Below, in pieces: positions 25,720 to 34,880 of a DNA stretch of 64,000 nt (the stretch's first letter is position 1; each line of letters opens with the position of its first letter). Origin of the DNA: Neorhizobium petrolearium (lineage in GTDB: Bacteria > Pseudomonadota > Alphaproteobacteria > Rhizobiales > Rhizobiaceae); assembly GCF_017873175.1 (NCBI RefSeq), contig NZ_JAGGJW010000003.1:186001-250000 (forward strand), written 5' to 3'. Position numbers and translations under genes: made by a program. A model generated the notes under the pieces. It was not told the origin of the DNA. It searched no databases and saw only the letters and a program-made list of their open reading frames with translations.

Positions 25720-27561
25720 ATGCTTATGAACAAGAAGACGCAGTTCCACGTCTGGTATTGGGTCGCCGCCTTCTTCGGGCTGATGCTGTTCCAGTACCTC
25801 TTCACGACCGCGACACAGGTTGCGCAGATACCCTACAGCCAGTTCGAGACGGACCTGAAGGATGGCAAGATCGCCGAAGTGGCGGTTTCCGACAACTATA
25901 TCCAGGGGCGATACAAGGAACCGCAGAACGAGCGCCCCTATTTCATCACCACGCGCGTCCAGCCCGACCTCGCCCAGCAGTTCCAGCAATACGGCGTGGT
26001 GGTGACCGGCCAGATGGAAAACACCTTCTTGCGCGACCTCCTTTCCTGGGTCATTCCCGTCGCGCTCTTCGTCGGCGTATGGATGTTCATGCTGCGGCGC
26101 ATGGGTGCGGGCGGCCTGGGCGGCGGCCTGATGCAGATCGGCAAGAGCCGGGCAAAGGTCTATGTCCAGTCCGATACGGGCGTGACCTTCAAGGACGTGG
26201 CCGGCGTCGACGAGGCCAAGGACGAGTTGAAGGAGATCGTCGACTTCCTCAAGGACCCGGTCGGCTACGGCCGGCTCGGCGGACGCATGCCGAAGGGCAT
26301 TCTGCTCGTCGGCCCGCCCGGGACCGGCAAGACACTTTTGGCAAGGGCCGTCGCGGGCGAGGCCGCAGTACCGTTCTTCTCGATCTCCGGCTCCGAATTC
26401 GTGGAAATGTTCGTCGGCGTCGGGGCTGCCCGCGTGCGTGACCTCTTCGAACAGGCGCGCTCCAAGGCTCCGGCCATCATCTTCATCGATGAGCTCGACG
26501 CGCTGGGACGCGCCCGCGGCATCGGCCCGCTGGCGGGCGGACACGACGAGAAGGAGCAGACGCTCAACCAGCTCCTGGTGGAACTCGACGGTTTTGATTC
26601 CTCGACCGGGCTCGTGCTGCTTGCGGCCACCAACCGGCCGGAAATCCTCGACCCGGCCCTCCTCAGGGCCGGACGCTTCGACCGCCAGGTGCTCGTCGAC
26701 CGTCCCGACAAGGTAGGACGCATCCAGATCCTCAATGTGCATCTGAAGAAGGCGAAGCTTGCGCCGGAAGTCAATGTCGAGGAGATCGCCGCGCTGACGC
26801 CCGGCTTTACCGGCGCCGACCTTGCCAACCTGGTGAACGAGGCGACGCTGCTCGCCACCCGCCGGAAGGCGGCCGCGGTCGCCATGGAGGATTTCAACAA
26901 CGCCATCGAACGCATCGTCGCGGGGCTGGAAAAACGCAACCGGCTGCTCAACCCCAAGGAACGCGAGATCGTCGCCCACCACGAGATGGGGCATGCCCTC
27001 ATCGCCATGGCGCTGCCGGGCGTCGATCCCGTCCACAAAGTCTCGATCATCCCGCGCGGCATCGGCGCGCTCGGCTACACGATCCAGCGCCCGACCGAGG
27101 ACCGTTTCCTGATGACCCGCGAAGAGCTCGAAAACAAGATGGCCGTGCTGCTCGGCGGGCGGGCGGCGGAATGGATCATCTATCATCATCTTTCAACAGG
27201 TGCTGCGGACGATCTCGTCAAGGTGACCGACATCGCCCGCGCCATGGTCACCCGTTACGGCATGACCGAAAAGCTCGGACACGTGGCGCTCGAAAGGGAC
27301 CGGCGTTCCTTCCTCGCCACCGACCAGCCCTATTACGGACCGGAGGAGCATGAATATTCCGACGAGACCGCCACGACGGTCGACGAGGAAGTGCGTCGCA
27401 TCGTCGACGAGACCTTCGACCGGGCGGTTGCCATTCTGACCGAGCGCAGAAGCGCACTGGAGAAATCCGCAAGATTGCTGCTCGACAGGGAGACGCTGGA
27501 CGAGAACGATCTTGCATCGTTCCTGCAGGCGGCTCCGGCCAACGCCGTGGAAAAGGTTTGA
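25720..27561 (+). CDS. FtsH-type membrane AAA+ zinc metalloprotease (secondary paralogue)
   Basis: A 613-residue membrane protease. Two membrane helices (about residues 10-27 and 103-124) flank a periplasmic domain. The AAA module has Walker A GPPGTGKT (residues 198-205), the pore loop [12 protein letters not shown] and Walker [12 protein letters not shown], and the SRH reads [20 protein letters not shown]. The peptidase domain has HEMGH at 421-425 (HExxH kept; housekeeping FtsH usually has HEAGH) and [15 protein letters not shown]. It degrades membrane and regulatory proteins. The divergent sequence and lone context suggest a stress-specific copy rather than the essential one, which is normally beside tilS. 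Confidence 0.9.
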   Translation: MLMNKKTQFHVWYWVAAFFGLMLFQYLFTTATQVAQIPYSQFETDLKDGKIAEVAVSDNYIQGRYKEPQNERPYFITTRVQPDLAQQFQQYGVVVTGQMENTFLRDLLSWVIPVALFVGVWMFMLRRMGAGGLGGGLMQIGKSRAKVYVQSDTGVTFKDVAGVDEAKDELKEIVDFLKDPVGYGRLGGRMPKGILLVGPPGTGKTLLARAVAGEAAVPFFSISGSEFVEMFVGVGAARVRDLFEQARSKAPAIIFIDELDALGRARGIGPLAGGHDEKEQTLNQLLVELDGFDSSTGLVLLAATNRPEILDPALLRAGRFDRQVLVDRPDKVGRIQILNVHLKKAKLAPEVNVEEIAALTPGFTGADLANLVNEATLLATRRKAAAVAMEDFNNAIERIVAGLEKRNRLLNPKEREIVAHHEMGHALIAMALPGVDPVHKVSIIPRGIGALGYTIQRPTEDRFLMTREELENKMAVLLGGRAAEWIIYHHLSTGAADDLVKVTDIARAMVTRYGMTEKLGHVALERDRRSFLATDQPYYGPEEHEYSDETATTVDEEVRRIVDETFDRAVAILTERRSALEKSARLLLDRETLDENDLASFLQAAPANAVEKV

Positions 27562-27580
27562 TCCGGAGGGGCGATGGATA

Positions 27581-28471
27581 TCAGGCGGCGCTGCCGTTGA
27601 TGCCAACCGAAAGGCGGGCCGACCGCTCTTCCCCCGGCTGCAGAACGAAAAGGCCCGCGGACGCCCTTGCTTCCGGCGGGAAACCGAAGACGCCGGCGAC
27701 GTGGCTGACCGGTTCCAGGCAGACGTAGCCCGGCGTCCGGTGCACCACGATATGCGGCAGTTGCGGGCCGGCGGTAACGGTCACTTCGGCGCCGCCATCG
27801 AGGGTCGCCGTCGCAGACCCCCACTCCGACAGGAAAGCCGTAAAGCCCTCGCCAGGAAACGGCTTGTCAGCGTCGCGCGTTTGCGGTGCTGCTCCGCTCG
27901 GGATGCCCATCGAGCTTACCGGCCAGATTTCTAGCGCATCGCAAGAGACAGCATTCCCGAGGCCGGCCGAAAAATAGGGATGCCAGCCGAAACCACCCGG
28001 CATGGAGCCATTTCCCGTATTCGTCAGCGAGAGTTTCACGTCGAGCCGGTCGTCGGCGAGTGTGAAACGCTGCACGGCGCGGAAATCGAAAGGCCAGTCG
28101 GCATCCGCTTGATAGTCCAGGGCCAATTCGATCCGGTCCGGCTCATGCAAAACCAGATGCCAGGGCCGACGGTGAGCAGGACCGTGCTGTGCATCGCTCC
28201 CAAGTGCTGGATGCGGCGGGACTTCATAGCGCCGGCCCTCATGCTCGAAGGCAGCACCGACCAGCCGGTTATGATAGGGGAACAGGGGATAGGCGCCGAC
28301 CTTCGGCCAGTTCAGCGGATCGAATTCGGGGCTTTCGGTCGGTACGAGGATGTCGCCAAACCGGTCGTGGACGAGATGGGTCATGCGCCCGCCGTTTTCG
28401 GGGAGGAAGCGGGCCTCAAGCGGTCCGCTCCTTATGCCTGTCCAGCTCCCGGGCCAATCAGGCGAAGGCAT
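27581..28471 (-). CDS. Aldose 1-epimerase/galactose mutarotase-like protein
   Basis: A protein of about 296 residues with the mutarotase beta-sandwich. The conserved histidines are in QHGPAHRRPW and GGFGWHPYF, and the glutamate in VCLEPVSHVAGVF near the C-terminus, matching the catalytic triad. The start is uncertain: 28471 is the first ATG that leaves the N-terminal strand (GPLEARFLPENGGRM) intact and overlaps the preceding dehydratase gene by 14 bases. It may interconvert anomers of the sugar or uronate fed to the surrounding pathway. Convergent with ftsH. Confidence 0.82.
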   Translation of the reverse strand: MPSPDWPGSWTGIRSGPLEARFLPENGGRMTHLVHDRFGDILVPTESPEFDPLNWPKVGAYPLFPYHNRLVGAAFEHEGRRYEVPPHPALGSDAQHGPAHRRPWHLVLHEPDRIELALDYQADADWPFDFRAVQRFTLADDRLDVKLSLTNTGNGSMPGGFGWHPYFSAGLGNAVSCDALEIWPVSSMGIPSGAAPQTRDADKPFPGEGFTAFLSEWGSATATLDGGAEVTVTAGPQLPHIVVHRTPGYVCLEPVSHVAGVFGFPPEARASAGLFVLQPGEERSARLSVGINGSAA

Positions 28472-29645
28472 AGGACCCGTCTGGGCGCTTCGGCACGCGC
28501 CGCTGCCAGTGGATATAGCCCTCTTCCTGCATCGCCTTCTCATCCATCTCTACGCCCCAGCCGGGACGCTCAGGCCTCAGTTCGAGATAGCCGTCCTTCG
28601 GCAGATAGGGATCGACGACATAACGCGTCTCGCCTTCCCGTTTCTCGATCTGCGTGCCGCCATAGATATAGGCCTGCCCCTTGGGCAGCCGGTATTCGAG
28701 GATCTTGAAGTTCTGCTGCGCTGCCGAGAAATGCACGTTGACGGCGGTCGCAAGCGGCCCCATCGGATTGTGCGGCGCGACGCCCACGAAGAAGGCTTCC
28801 GCCAGCGTCGCGATCCGCTTCATTTCCGAGATACCACCGACGACGCAGATATCCGGCTGGATGAGATCGGCGCCCCTCACCTGCAGCAGCCGCAGGAACT
28901 CGTTGCGGTTATAAAGCGATTCCCCCGTCGCCAGCGTGCAGTTCAGGCCCTGTTTCAGGTCACCCCACATGTCGATGTTTTCGGGCCTAAGCGGCTCTTC
29001 GAAGAACAGCGGGTCGTAGGGCGCCAGCGCGTTACCGAGCTGGCGGGCCGCCGCCGGCTCGTAGATCTTGGCATGTGCGTCGAAGGCGATCTCATATTCC
29101 GGTCGCACGGCCTCCCGCAAAGTCCGGAAATATTCCGCCGAGGTGCGAACCACCTCACCCCAGCGGTTGGCGTGGATATCGATCCGCCACGGGCTGAGCT
29201 TGAAGGCGGTGAAGCCCCATTCCTCGTTCAGCCGGTCCAGCTCCTCCTTCGCCGCGGGCACGTCCGGCGCAGTATAGACGCCGGCATAGACCTTGACCCG
29301 GTCGCGCACCTCGCCGCCCAAAAGCTTGTAGACCGGCACGCCCGCCGCCTTCGCCGCGAGGTCCCAAAGGCAATGGTCGAGCCCGGAAATCGCCGCCAGA
29401 CCCAACGCGCCCGGTGGAAACCGGCTCTGCTGGATCATCAGGTTGACCAGGAAATCCACCCGCGTCGGGTCTTGGCCCGCGATGAAGCCGTAGAGATAGT
29501 CCAAGAGCGGCGGCAAGGCCTTGTCCGGCCCGTGGTTGTAGCATTCGCCCCAGCCGGTGAGCCCGTCGTCGCTATCGAGCGCGACGATGACACGCGGCCG
29601 ATCCTTGTCGCGGGTCATGAAGACCCGCATGCGATCGATCTTCAT
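28458..29645 (-). CDS. Enolase-superfamily sugar-acid dehydratase (GalD/mannonate dehydratase-like)
   Basis: A 395-residue enolase-superfamily enzyme: N-terminal capping domain (residues 1-110) and a TIM barrel. Metal and acid-base residues are visible in FDAHAKIYEP (D-x-H), FFEEPLRPEN, ATGESLYNR, IQPDICVVGGIS and APHNPMGPLA. The D-x-H motif together with the later D/H dyad is the pattern of galactonate and mannonate dehydratases, which remove water from acid sugars to give 2-keto-3-deoxy acids. It starts 14 bases after a second, different family member, so the operon encodes two dehydratases. Exact substrate not determined. Confidence 0.88.
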   Translation of the reverse strand: MKIDRMRVFMTRDKDRPRVIVALDSDDGLTGWGECYNHGPDKALPPLLDYLYGFIAGQDPTRVDFLVNLMIQQSRFPPGALGLAAISGLDHCLWDLAAKAAGVPVYKLLGGEVRDRVKVYAGVYTAPDVPAAKEELDRLNEEWGFTAFKLSPWRIDIHANRWGEVVRTSAEYFRTLREAVRPEYEIAFDAHAKIYEPAAARQLGNALAPYDPLFFEEPLRPENIDMWGDLKQGLNCTLATGESLYNRNEFLRLLQVRGADLIQPDICVVGGISEMKRIATLAEAFFVGVAPHNPMGPLATAVNVHFSAAQQNFKILEYRLPKGQAYIYGGTQIEKREGETRYVVDPYLPKDGYLELRPERPGWGVEMDEKAMQEEGYIHWQRRVPKRPDGSYAFA

Positions 29646-29659
29646 CCTTCAGACATCCC

Positions 29660-30877
29660 TCACGTGTTGAAATAATGCCGGCGCGACAGTCGTGTCTGGA
29701 CATAGAGGCGTTCGCCATAGGTGCCGGGATTGTAGGAGTTTCCGCTTTCCTGCACCGGCACCGAGACGTTGCCATCGCTCGGGAAGCGGGCGACGAATTC
29801 CTCGTCAATATCGCAGCCGAGGCCCGGCGCATCCGGCACGGCAATCGATCCGCCTTCCTGCACCGGATGCGGCACGATCACATGCTGGCGGCCTTCCCAG
29901 TCGTCGTCGATGCGCTCCAGGATCAGCGCGTTCGGGATCGAGGCGAGCACGTGCAGCGCGGCATATTCCGCGACCGGTCCGAGCGAGCCGGAATGCGGCG
30001 CCATCTGGATGTGATGGGCTTCCGCCATGGCAGCGATCTTCTTCATCTGGGTGATGCCGCCGGCGCGGCCCGTATCCGGCTGGATGACGTCGACCAGTTC
30101 CTCCTCGATGAACTGCCGCTCGCCGAAGATGGTCGCGGTGCGCTCGCCCGATGCCAGTGGGATGTGTGCGGCGTCGCGGATGCGGCGGTAGCCTTCGATA
30201 TTGTCGGGTGCGATCGGGTCCTCGACCCAGAGCAGTTCGTAGGGTTCCAGCTTGCGCACCAAGCGGCAGGCATCGGCCGGCGTCATCCACGGCGGACCGT
30301 GCAGGTCGATCGCGATATCCATCTCGTCGCCGACCGCCTCGCGCAGCATGTCCACCTTGCGGACCGGATCGGAGACACCACCGCATTTCAGCGCCTTGAT
30401 GCCGCGCTCCTTGACGGCGAGCGCCTGCTCCACCGTGTTGGCATGCGAATAGATCGGGATGCGGTCGCGAACCTTGCCGCCGAGCAGATTCCAGACCGGC
30501 ACGCCGAGCGCCTTGCCCTTGATATCCCACAGCGCCATGTCGATGCCGGTCATGGCGCCGCCACCGACCGTGCCGAGCATGCCGTGGCCCATCATGGCGA
30601 TCGCCATCTTCTGCCAGAGCTTTTCGATATGCGCCGGGTCCTCGCCGATAAGAAGCGGCGCGAGATCCTTGATGGCCGTCTCGATGACCCGCGGCCAGCC
30701 GGAGCACTCGCCGATGCCGGTGATGCCCTCGTCGGTCTCGATCTTCAGAAAGAGCCAGTTGCGCGTGCCTTCGAGCTTGTGCTGGGTGACGTGGCTCGCA
30801 TGTCCGTCGGATGCCCATTTGGAGCGGTGCGGCTGGCCGGCATGCATGAGAAAGGTACGAATTCCCGTGATCTTCAT
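29660..30877 (-). CDS. Enolase-superfamily sugar-acid dehydratase, second paralogue
   Basis: A 405-residue enzyme of the mandelate racemase/GalD group. Active-site pieces: AIDLHGPPWMTP (D-x-H), LLWVEDPIAPDN, ASGERTATIF, IQPDTGRAGGIT and MAPHSGSLGP. The start at 30877 (MKITGIRTFLMHAG) was chosen over an upstream one as it gives an ATGA overlap with the ABC ATPase gene and the family N-terminus. It is only distantly like its neighbour at 28458-29645, so the two probably act on different epimers or different steps. Likely product is a 2-keto-3-deoxy sugar acid that the DapA-family enzyme downstream could process. Confidence 0.88.
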   Translation of the reverse strand: MKITGIRTFLMHAGQPHRSKWASDGHASHVTQHKLEGTRNWLFLKIETDEGITGIGECSGWPRVIETAIKDLAPLLIGEDPAHIEKLWQKMAIAMMGHGMLGTVGGGAMTGIDMALWDIKGKALGVPVWNLLGGKVRDRIPIYSHANTVEQALAVKERGIKALKCGGVSDPVRKVDMLREAVGDEMDIAIDLHGPPWMTPADACRLVRKLEPYELLWVEDPIAPDNIEGYRRIRDAAHIPLASGERTATIFGERQFIEEELVDVIQPDTGRAGGITQMKKIAAMAEAHHIQMAPHSGSLGPVAEYAALHVLASIPNALILERIDDDWEGRQHVIVPHPVQEGGSIAVPDAPGLGCDIDEEFVARFPSDGNVSVPVQESGNSYNPGTYGERLYVQTRLSRRHYFNT

Positions 30878-32634
30878 CGTGCGGAACTTCCATTCTTGAC
30901 GTTGCTGGGTTCTGTATAGGGACTGGGTTCGGTGTAGCGGAACCGCCGGGAGTGGTCGCGATCGCGCGGGTCCGGCCGGGGAATGGCCGAGATCAGCGCC
31001 TGCGTATAGGGATGGTCGGGCGTATTGCAGACCTTCTCCGCCTCGCCCATCTCGACGAGCCTGCCGCGATACATGACGCCGACCCGGTCGCACATGTAGC
31101 GGATGACGCCGATATCGTGGCTGATGAAGATATAGGCGAGGCCAAGCTCATCCTGCAGCCGCATCAGAAGATCGAGCACCTGGAAGCGAACAGAGACATC
31201 GAGGGCCGAGGTCGCCTCGTCCGCCACGATGACGCGCGGGTTGAGCGTGATTGCGCGCGCAATGCCGATGCGCTGACGCTGGCCGCCGGAAAAGGCGTGC
31301 GGATAACGCTCGCGGGTTGCCGGATCGAGGCCGACCTGCTCCATGAGATGGCAAACGCGCTCGTCGAGCTGCCTGCCCCTGGCGATGCCATTGACGAGCA
31401 GCGGTTCGCCGATGACCTGGGCGACGGTCATGCGCGGATTGAGCGAGCCGAACGGGTCCTGGAAGACCATGCGGAGTTCCCGGCGCGCCGCCTTCAGCTC
31501 CGCACCTTCCAGCCTGGCGAGGTCAACGACCTGGCCATTGGCGCGGCGGTAATGCATCTCGCCGGCGGTCGGATCATAGAGCCGCATGATCGAGCGGCCC
31601 ATCGTCGTCTTGCCCGAGCCGCTCTCGCCCACGATGCCGAGCGTTTCCCCCGGCAGAAGGGCGATCGACACATCGTTCAGCGCCTTCAATTCGCCGAACT
31701 CCATGGTCAGATTGCGGATGTCGAGGATGGGATCGGCAGTGGTGTCGAGCGGCGGCCGCGCAAGCCGGATTTCCGCCTTCTGTTCCAGCTTCAGGACCGA
31801 GCCGATCAGCATGCGCGTATAGGGGTCCTTCGGCGCATGGAAAATCTCGTCGACCGGGCCGTATTCCTTCATCACCCCGTGATGCATGACGAGAACGTCG
31901 TCGGCGATCTGGGCGACCACTCCCATGTCGTGGGTGATGAACAGCACAGCCATGCCGTGGGCCTTCTGGAGCCGCGAGATCAGATCGAGGATTTCGGCCT
32001 GGGTCGTCACGTCGAGGGCGGTCGTCGGTTCGTCGGCGATCAGGAGCTGCGGCTTGCAGGCGAGCGCCATGGCGATCATGGCGCGCTGGCGCATGCCGCC
32101 GGAATACTGGAAGGCGTAGCGGTCGAGCGCCTTTTCGGGATCCGGGATTTCCACCTGGCGCAACAGCGAAATCGCCTCCGCCCTGGCCTCCGCCTTGCTC
32201 ATCTTCAGGTGCAGGCGGAGCACTTCGGTGATCTGGTCGCCGACGGTATGCACCGGTGAGAGCGACGACATCGGCTCCTGGAAGATCATGGCGATGTCGG
32301 CGCCGCGCACCGAGCGGATAAGCTTGCCGCGCGGATCGAGTTTCGCGAGATCGAGCGAGCTTCCGTCCTGACGGTTGAGCGTGATCGAGCCGGAGGCAAT
32401 GCGGCCGGGCGCATCGATGATCTGCAGGATCGAACGGGCTGTCACCGACTTACCCGATCCGCTCTCGCCGACGACGCAGAGCGTCTTGCCCGGTTCGATC
32501 GAGAAGGAGAGATTGTCGACCGCCCGGAAGATGCCGGTACGCAACGGAAATTCCGTCACCAGGTTCCTGACTTCGAGTAGCGGCTTGCCGGCTGTGATCG
32601 AGGGGCGGGGTGCGATGGTGAGAATATCGGTCAT
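30874..32634 (-). CDS. ABC transporter ATP-binding protein, fused DppD-DppF type
   Basis: A 586-residue protein with two complete ATPase domains. Each has a Walker A of the form GESGSGK(S/T) (near residues 44 and 340) and a signature (YSGGMRQRAMIA and FSGGQRQRIGIA). The first half ends in a typical DppD tail. Such fusions energise peptide/opine/oligosaccharide-type importers. The ATG at 32634, with GAGG upstream, was preferred to an in-frame start at 32670. It is followed by the second dehydratase gene with a four-base overlap, tying transport to sugar-acid catabolism. Confidence 0.9.
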   Translation of the reverse strand: MTDILTIAPRPSITAGKPLLEVRNLVTEFPLRTGIFRAVDNLSFSIEPGKTLCVVGESGSGKSVTARSILQIIDAPGRIASGSITLNRQDGSSLDLAKLDPRGKLIRSVRGADIAMIFQEPMSSLSPVHTVGDQITEVLRLHLKMSKAEARAEAISLLRQVEIPDPEKALDRYAFQYSGGMRQRAMIAMALACKPQLLIADEPTTALDVTTQAEILDLISRLQKAHGMAVLFITHDMGVVAQIADDVLVMHHGVMKEYGPVDEIFHAPKDPYTRMLIGSVLKLEQKAEIRLARPPLDTTADPILDIRNLTMEFGELKALNDVSIALLPGETLGIVGESGSGKTTMGRSIMRLYDPTAGEMHYRRANGQVVDLARLEGAELKAARRELRMVFQDPFGSLNPRMTVAQVIGEPLLVNGIARGRQLDERVCHLMEQVGLDPATRERYPHAFSGGQRQRIGIARAITLNPRVIVADEATSALDVSVRFQVLDLLMRLQDELGLAYIFISHDIGVIRYMCDRVGVMYRGRLVEMGEAEKVCNTPDHPYTQALISAIPRPDPRDRDHSRRFRYTEPSPYTEPSNVKNGSSAR

Positions 32635-32641
32635 CGGCGCC

Positions 32642-33763
32642 TCATTTGTTGTAGGGATCGGCCGCATCACGCAGGCCGTCGCCGAAGAGATTGAGCGCCA
32701 TGACGGCGACGACGACGGCAGCCCCCGGCATGAAGAGCCATGGCGCCGTCGCGATGGAGCGGATGTTCTGCGCCTCGCGCAGGAGCACGCCCCAGGAGAT
32801 CGTCGGCGGCTGCAGGCCGAGGCCGAGGAAAGAGAGAGACGTCTCGGCGAGGATCATCGCCGGCACGGCGAGCGTCATCGACGCGATGATGTGGCTCGCG
32901 AAACTCGGCAGCATGTGCCGGAAGATGATGCGGCCCTCGGGCACGCCGTCGAGGCGGGCCGCGGCCACGAACTCTTCCGTGCGAAGCGACAGAAACCGGC
33001 CGCGCACGACGCGGGCAAGCTGCGCCCAGCCTGTGAAGGACAGGATGATGGTGATCATCATGTATTGCAGCGTGGCCGGCCAGCCCTGCGGCAGTGCCGC
33101 GGCGAGCGCCAGCCAGATTGGGATCGTCGGCAGCGAGAGCACGAAATCGATCACCCGCTGCATGACGAAATCGATGCGGCCGCCGTAATAGCCCGAGATG
33201 CCGCCGAGCACGATGCCGAGCAGCAGCGACAGGAAGACGCCGACGAGACCGATCGACAGCGATATCTGCGCGCCCTGCACCGTGCGGCTGTAGACGTCAC
33301 GGCCCAGGCGGTCGGCGCCGAACAGGAAGAGCGGATGCGCCTTGTCGGTCGTTGCGATCAGGTGGATGTCGGTTTCGAACAGGCCCAAGACGGAATAGGT
33401 GTAGCCGCGCCCGAAGAAGGTAATCGGAATCCGCCGAGTCGTGTCTTCCTTGAAGATGGCCGCAAGCGTCTCCGGGTCGCGGGTGAGCTTCAGTGGATAG
33501 TAGTGCGGCCCGAATTCGAAGCCCTTCGTCGTGTCGAAGAAGTGGATGGCCTGCGGCGGATGGAACGTCGCGCGAGCATTCTGCTGGATCGGATCGTTGA
33601 TCGCGAAGAAGCCGGGCACGACGGCGACGATATACATCGCGACCGTGACGAAGAGCGCGACCATGGCAAGCCTGTGCCGCTTGAAAGCCCACCAGATGAG
33701 CTGCCATTGCGAAGCGACTGCGGCGCGGTCCGGACGGATATTAGTGATGGCAATGTCGGCCAT
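32642..33763 (-). CDS. ABC transporter permease, DppC/OppC type
   Basis: A 373-residue permease. The first membrane helix (residues about 33-55, MVALFVTVAMYIVAVVPGFF) is followed by an unusually long periplasmic loop to about residue 145, as in permeases of this subfamily for plant-derived substrates. The core then carries the EAA loop AARLDGVPEGRIIFRH. It starts 9 bases after the DppB-like gene and ends 7 before the fused ATPase start, so the genes form one operon. Confidence 0.88.
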   Translation of the reverse strand: MADIAITNIRPDRAAVASQWQLIWWAFKRHRLAMVALFVTVAMYIVAVVPGFFAINDPIQQNARATFHPPQAIHFFDTTKGFEFGPHYYPLKLTRDPETLAAIFKEDTTRRIPITFFGRGYTYSVLGLFETDIHLIATTDKAHPLFLFGADRLGRDVYSRTVQGAQISLSIGLVGVFLSLLLGIVLGGISGYYGGRIDFVMQRVIDFVLSLPTIPIWLALAAALPQGWPATLQYMMITIILSFTGWAQLARVVRGRFLSLRTEEFVAAARLDGVPEGRIIFRHMLPSFASHIIASMTLAVPAMILAETSLSFLGLGLQPPTISWGVLLREAQNIRSIATAPWLFMPGAAVVVAVMALNLFGDGLRDAADPYNK

Positions 33764-33772
33764 ATCGCCCTC

Positions 33773-34759
33773 CTATTCGAGCCGGATGCGCGGATCGACC
33801 AGCGCCAGCAGGATATCGCTGATCAGCGAGCCGATCAGCGTGAGCGCGCAGATCAGGAGCACGAACGCGCCGGCGAGATACATGTCCTGCGCCATCAACG
33901 ACTGGAGCAGCAGTGGTGCTGCCGTCGGCAGATTGAGGACGATCGCCACCACGACCGAACCGGAAATCAGGTTCGGCAGCAGCCAGGCGATCGTCGAAAT
34001 GAACGGGTTGAGCGCGATGCGCAGCGGATATTTGACGAGCAGCCGGAATTCGGAAAGGCCCTTGGCCCGCGCCGTTGTCACATAGGGCTTCGGCAACTCG
34101 TCCAGCATGTTGGCGCGCATGACGCGGATCAGGCTCGCCGTGGACGACACCGCCAGGATCGCCACCGGCAGCCACAGATGCGTCAGGAGATCGAACATCT
34201 TGGCGATGCTCCAGGGCGCGGTCTCGTATTCCGACGAGAACAAGCCGCCGACATCGGCGCCGAATTCGACGGCGGCGACATACATCAGCACCAGAGCGAG
34301 CAGGAAGGACGGGATCGAGAGCCCGAAGAAGGTGAAGGCTGTGAAGGCGTAGTCACCGATCGAATATTTTTTCACGGCGGAGTAGACACCGATCGGCAGC
34401 GCTAGTGCCCAGGTGGCGATCAGGCTTGCGAGCGCCAGCACCAGCGTCAGCGCCATGCGTTCCCATATGAGGCCCGAAACGGGTTGCTGCCATTCGAACG
34501 AGATGCCGAAATCGCCGCGGGTGACGATGCCCCATATCCATTTGAGATACTGCACCAGCATCGGCTGATCGAGCCCGAAGCGCTCGCGCAGGGACGCAGC
34601 GGTATTCTGGTCAATGACTTCGTTCGAAGAGGCAAGCGTCGCAATGTAGGTGGTGACGAAGTCACCGGGCGGAAGCTGGATCAGAACGAAGGCCAGGAAA
34701 CTCACCGCAAACAGCGATGGGATCATCCAGAGAAGGCGTTTGACGACGAATTTCAGCAT
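33773..34759 (-). CDS. ABC transporter permease, DppB/OppB type
   Basis: A 328-residue permease that opens with MLKFVVKRLLWMIPSLFAVS, the usual first helix of DppB proteins, and has the contact loop ARAKGLSEFRLLVKYPLR. The ATG at 34759 is used, since upstream residues in the frame are arginine/cysteine-rich and non-homologous. It forms the channel with the DppC-like partner. A strong hairpin (34844-34868) separates it from the binding-protein gene. Confidence 0.88.
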   Translation of the reverse strand: MLKFVVKRLLWMIPSLFAVSFLAFVLIQLPPGDFVTTYIATLASSNEVIDQNTAASLRERFGLDQPMLVQYLKWIWGIVTRGDFGISFEWQQPVSGLIWERMALTLVLALASLIATWALALPIGVYSAVKKYSIGDYAFTAFTFFGLSIPSFLLALVLMYVAAVEFGADVGGLFSSEYETAPWSIAKMFDLLTHLWLPVAILAVSSTASLIRVMRANMLDELPKPYVTTARAKGLSEFRLLVKYPLRIALNPFISTIAWLLPNLISGSVVVAIVLNLPTAAPLLLQSLMAQDMYLAGAFVLLICALTLIGSLISDILLALVDPRIRLE

Positions 34760-34843
34760 GGAGCGCTCGCAATTCGGATTGCACGGCCACCGACGTAAAG
34801 CAAAAGCTCTCGCCACGGCACCTGGGCAATAGGATTTGGAGAA

Positions 34844-34868
34844 GTGCCGCCGCCTAAAGCGGCGGCAC
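34844..34868. terminator. 10-base-pair hairpin between binding-protein and permease genes
   Basis: GTGCCGCCGC (34844-34853) and GCGGCGGCAC (34859-34868) pair perfectly over a five-base loop, 12 bases after the binding-protein stop. It lacks a T-run in the direction of transcription, so it is more likely a 3'-end stabiliser or partial terminator that raises binding-protein expression relative to the permeases. Confidence 0.65.
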
Positions 34869-34880
34869 CGGCAAGACAAA

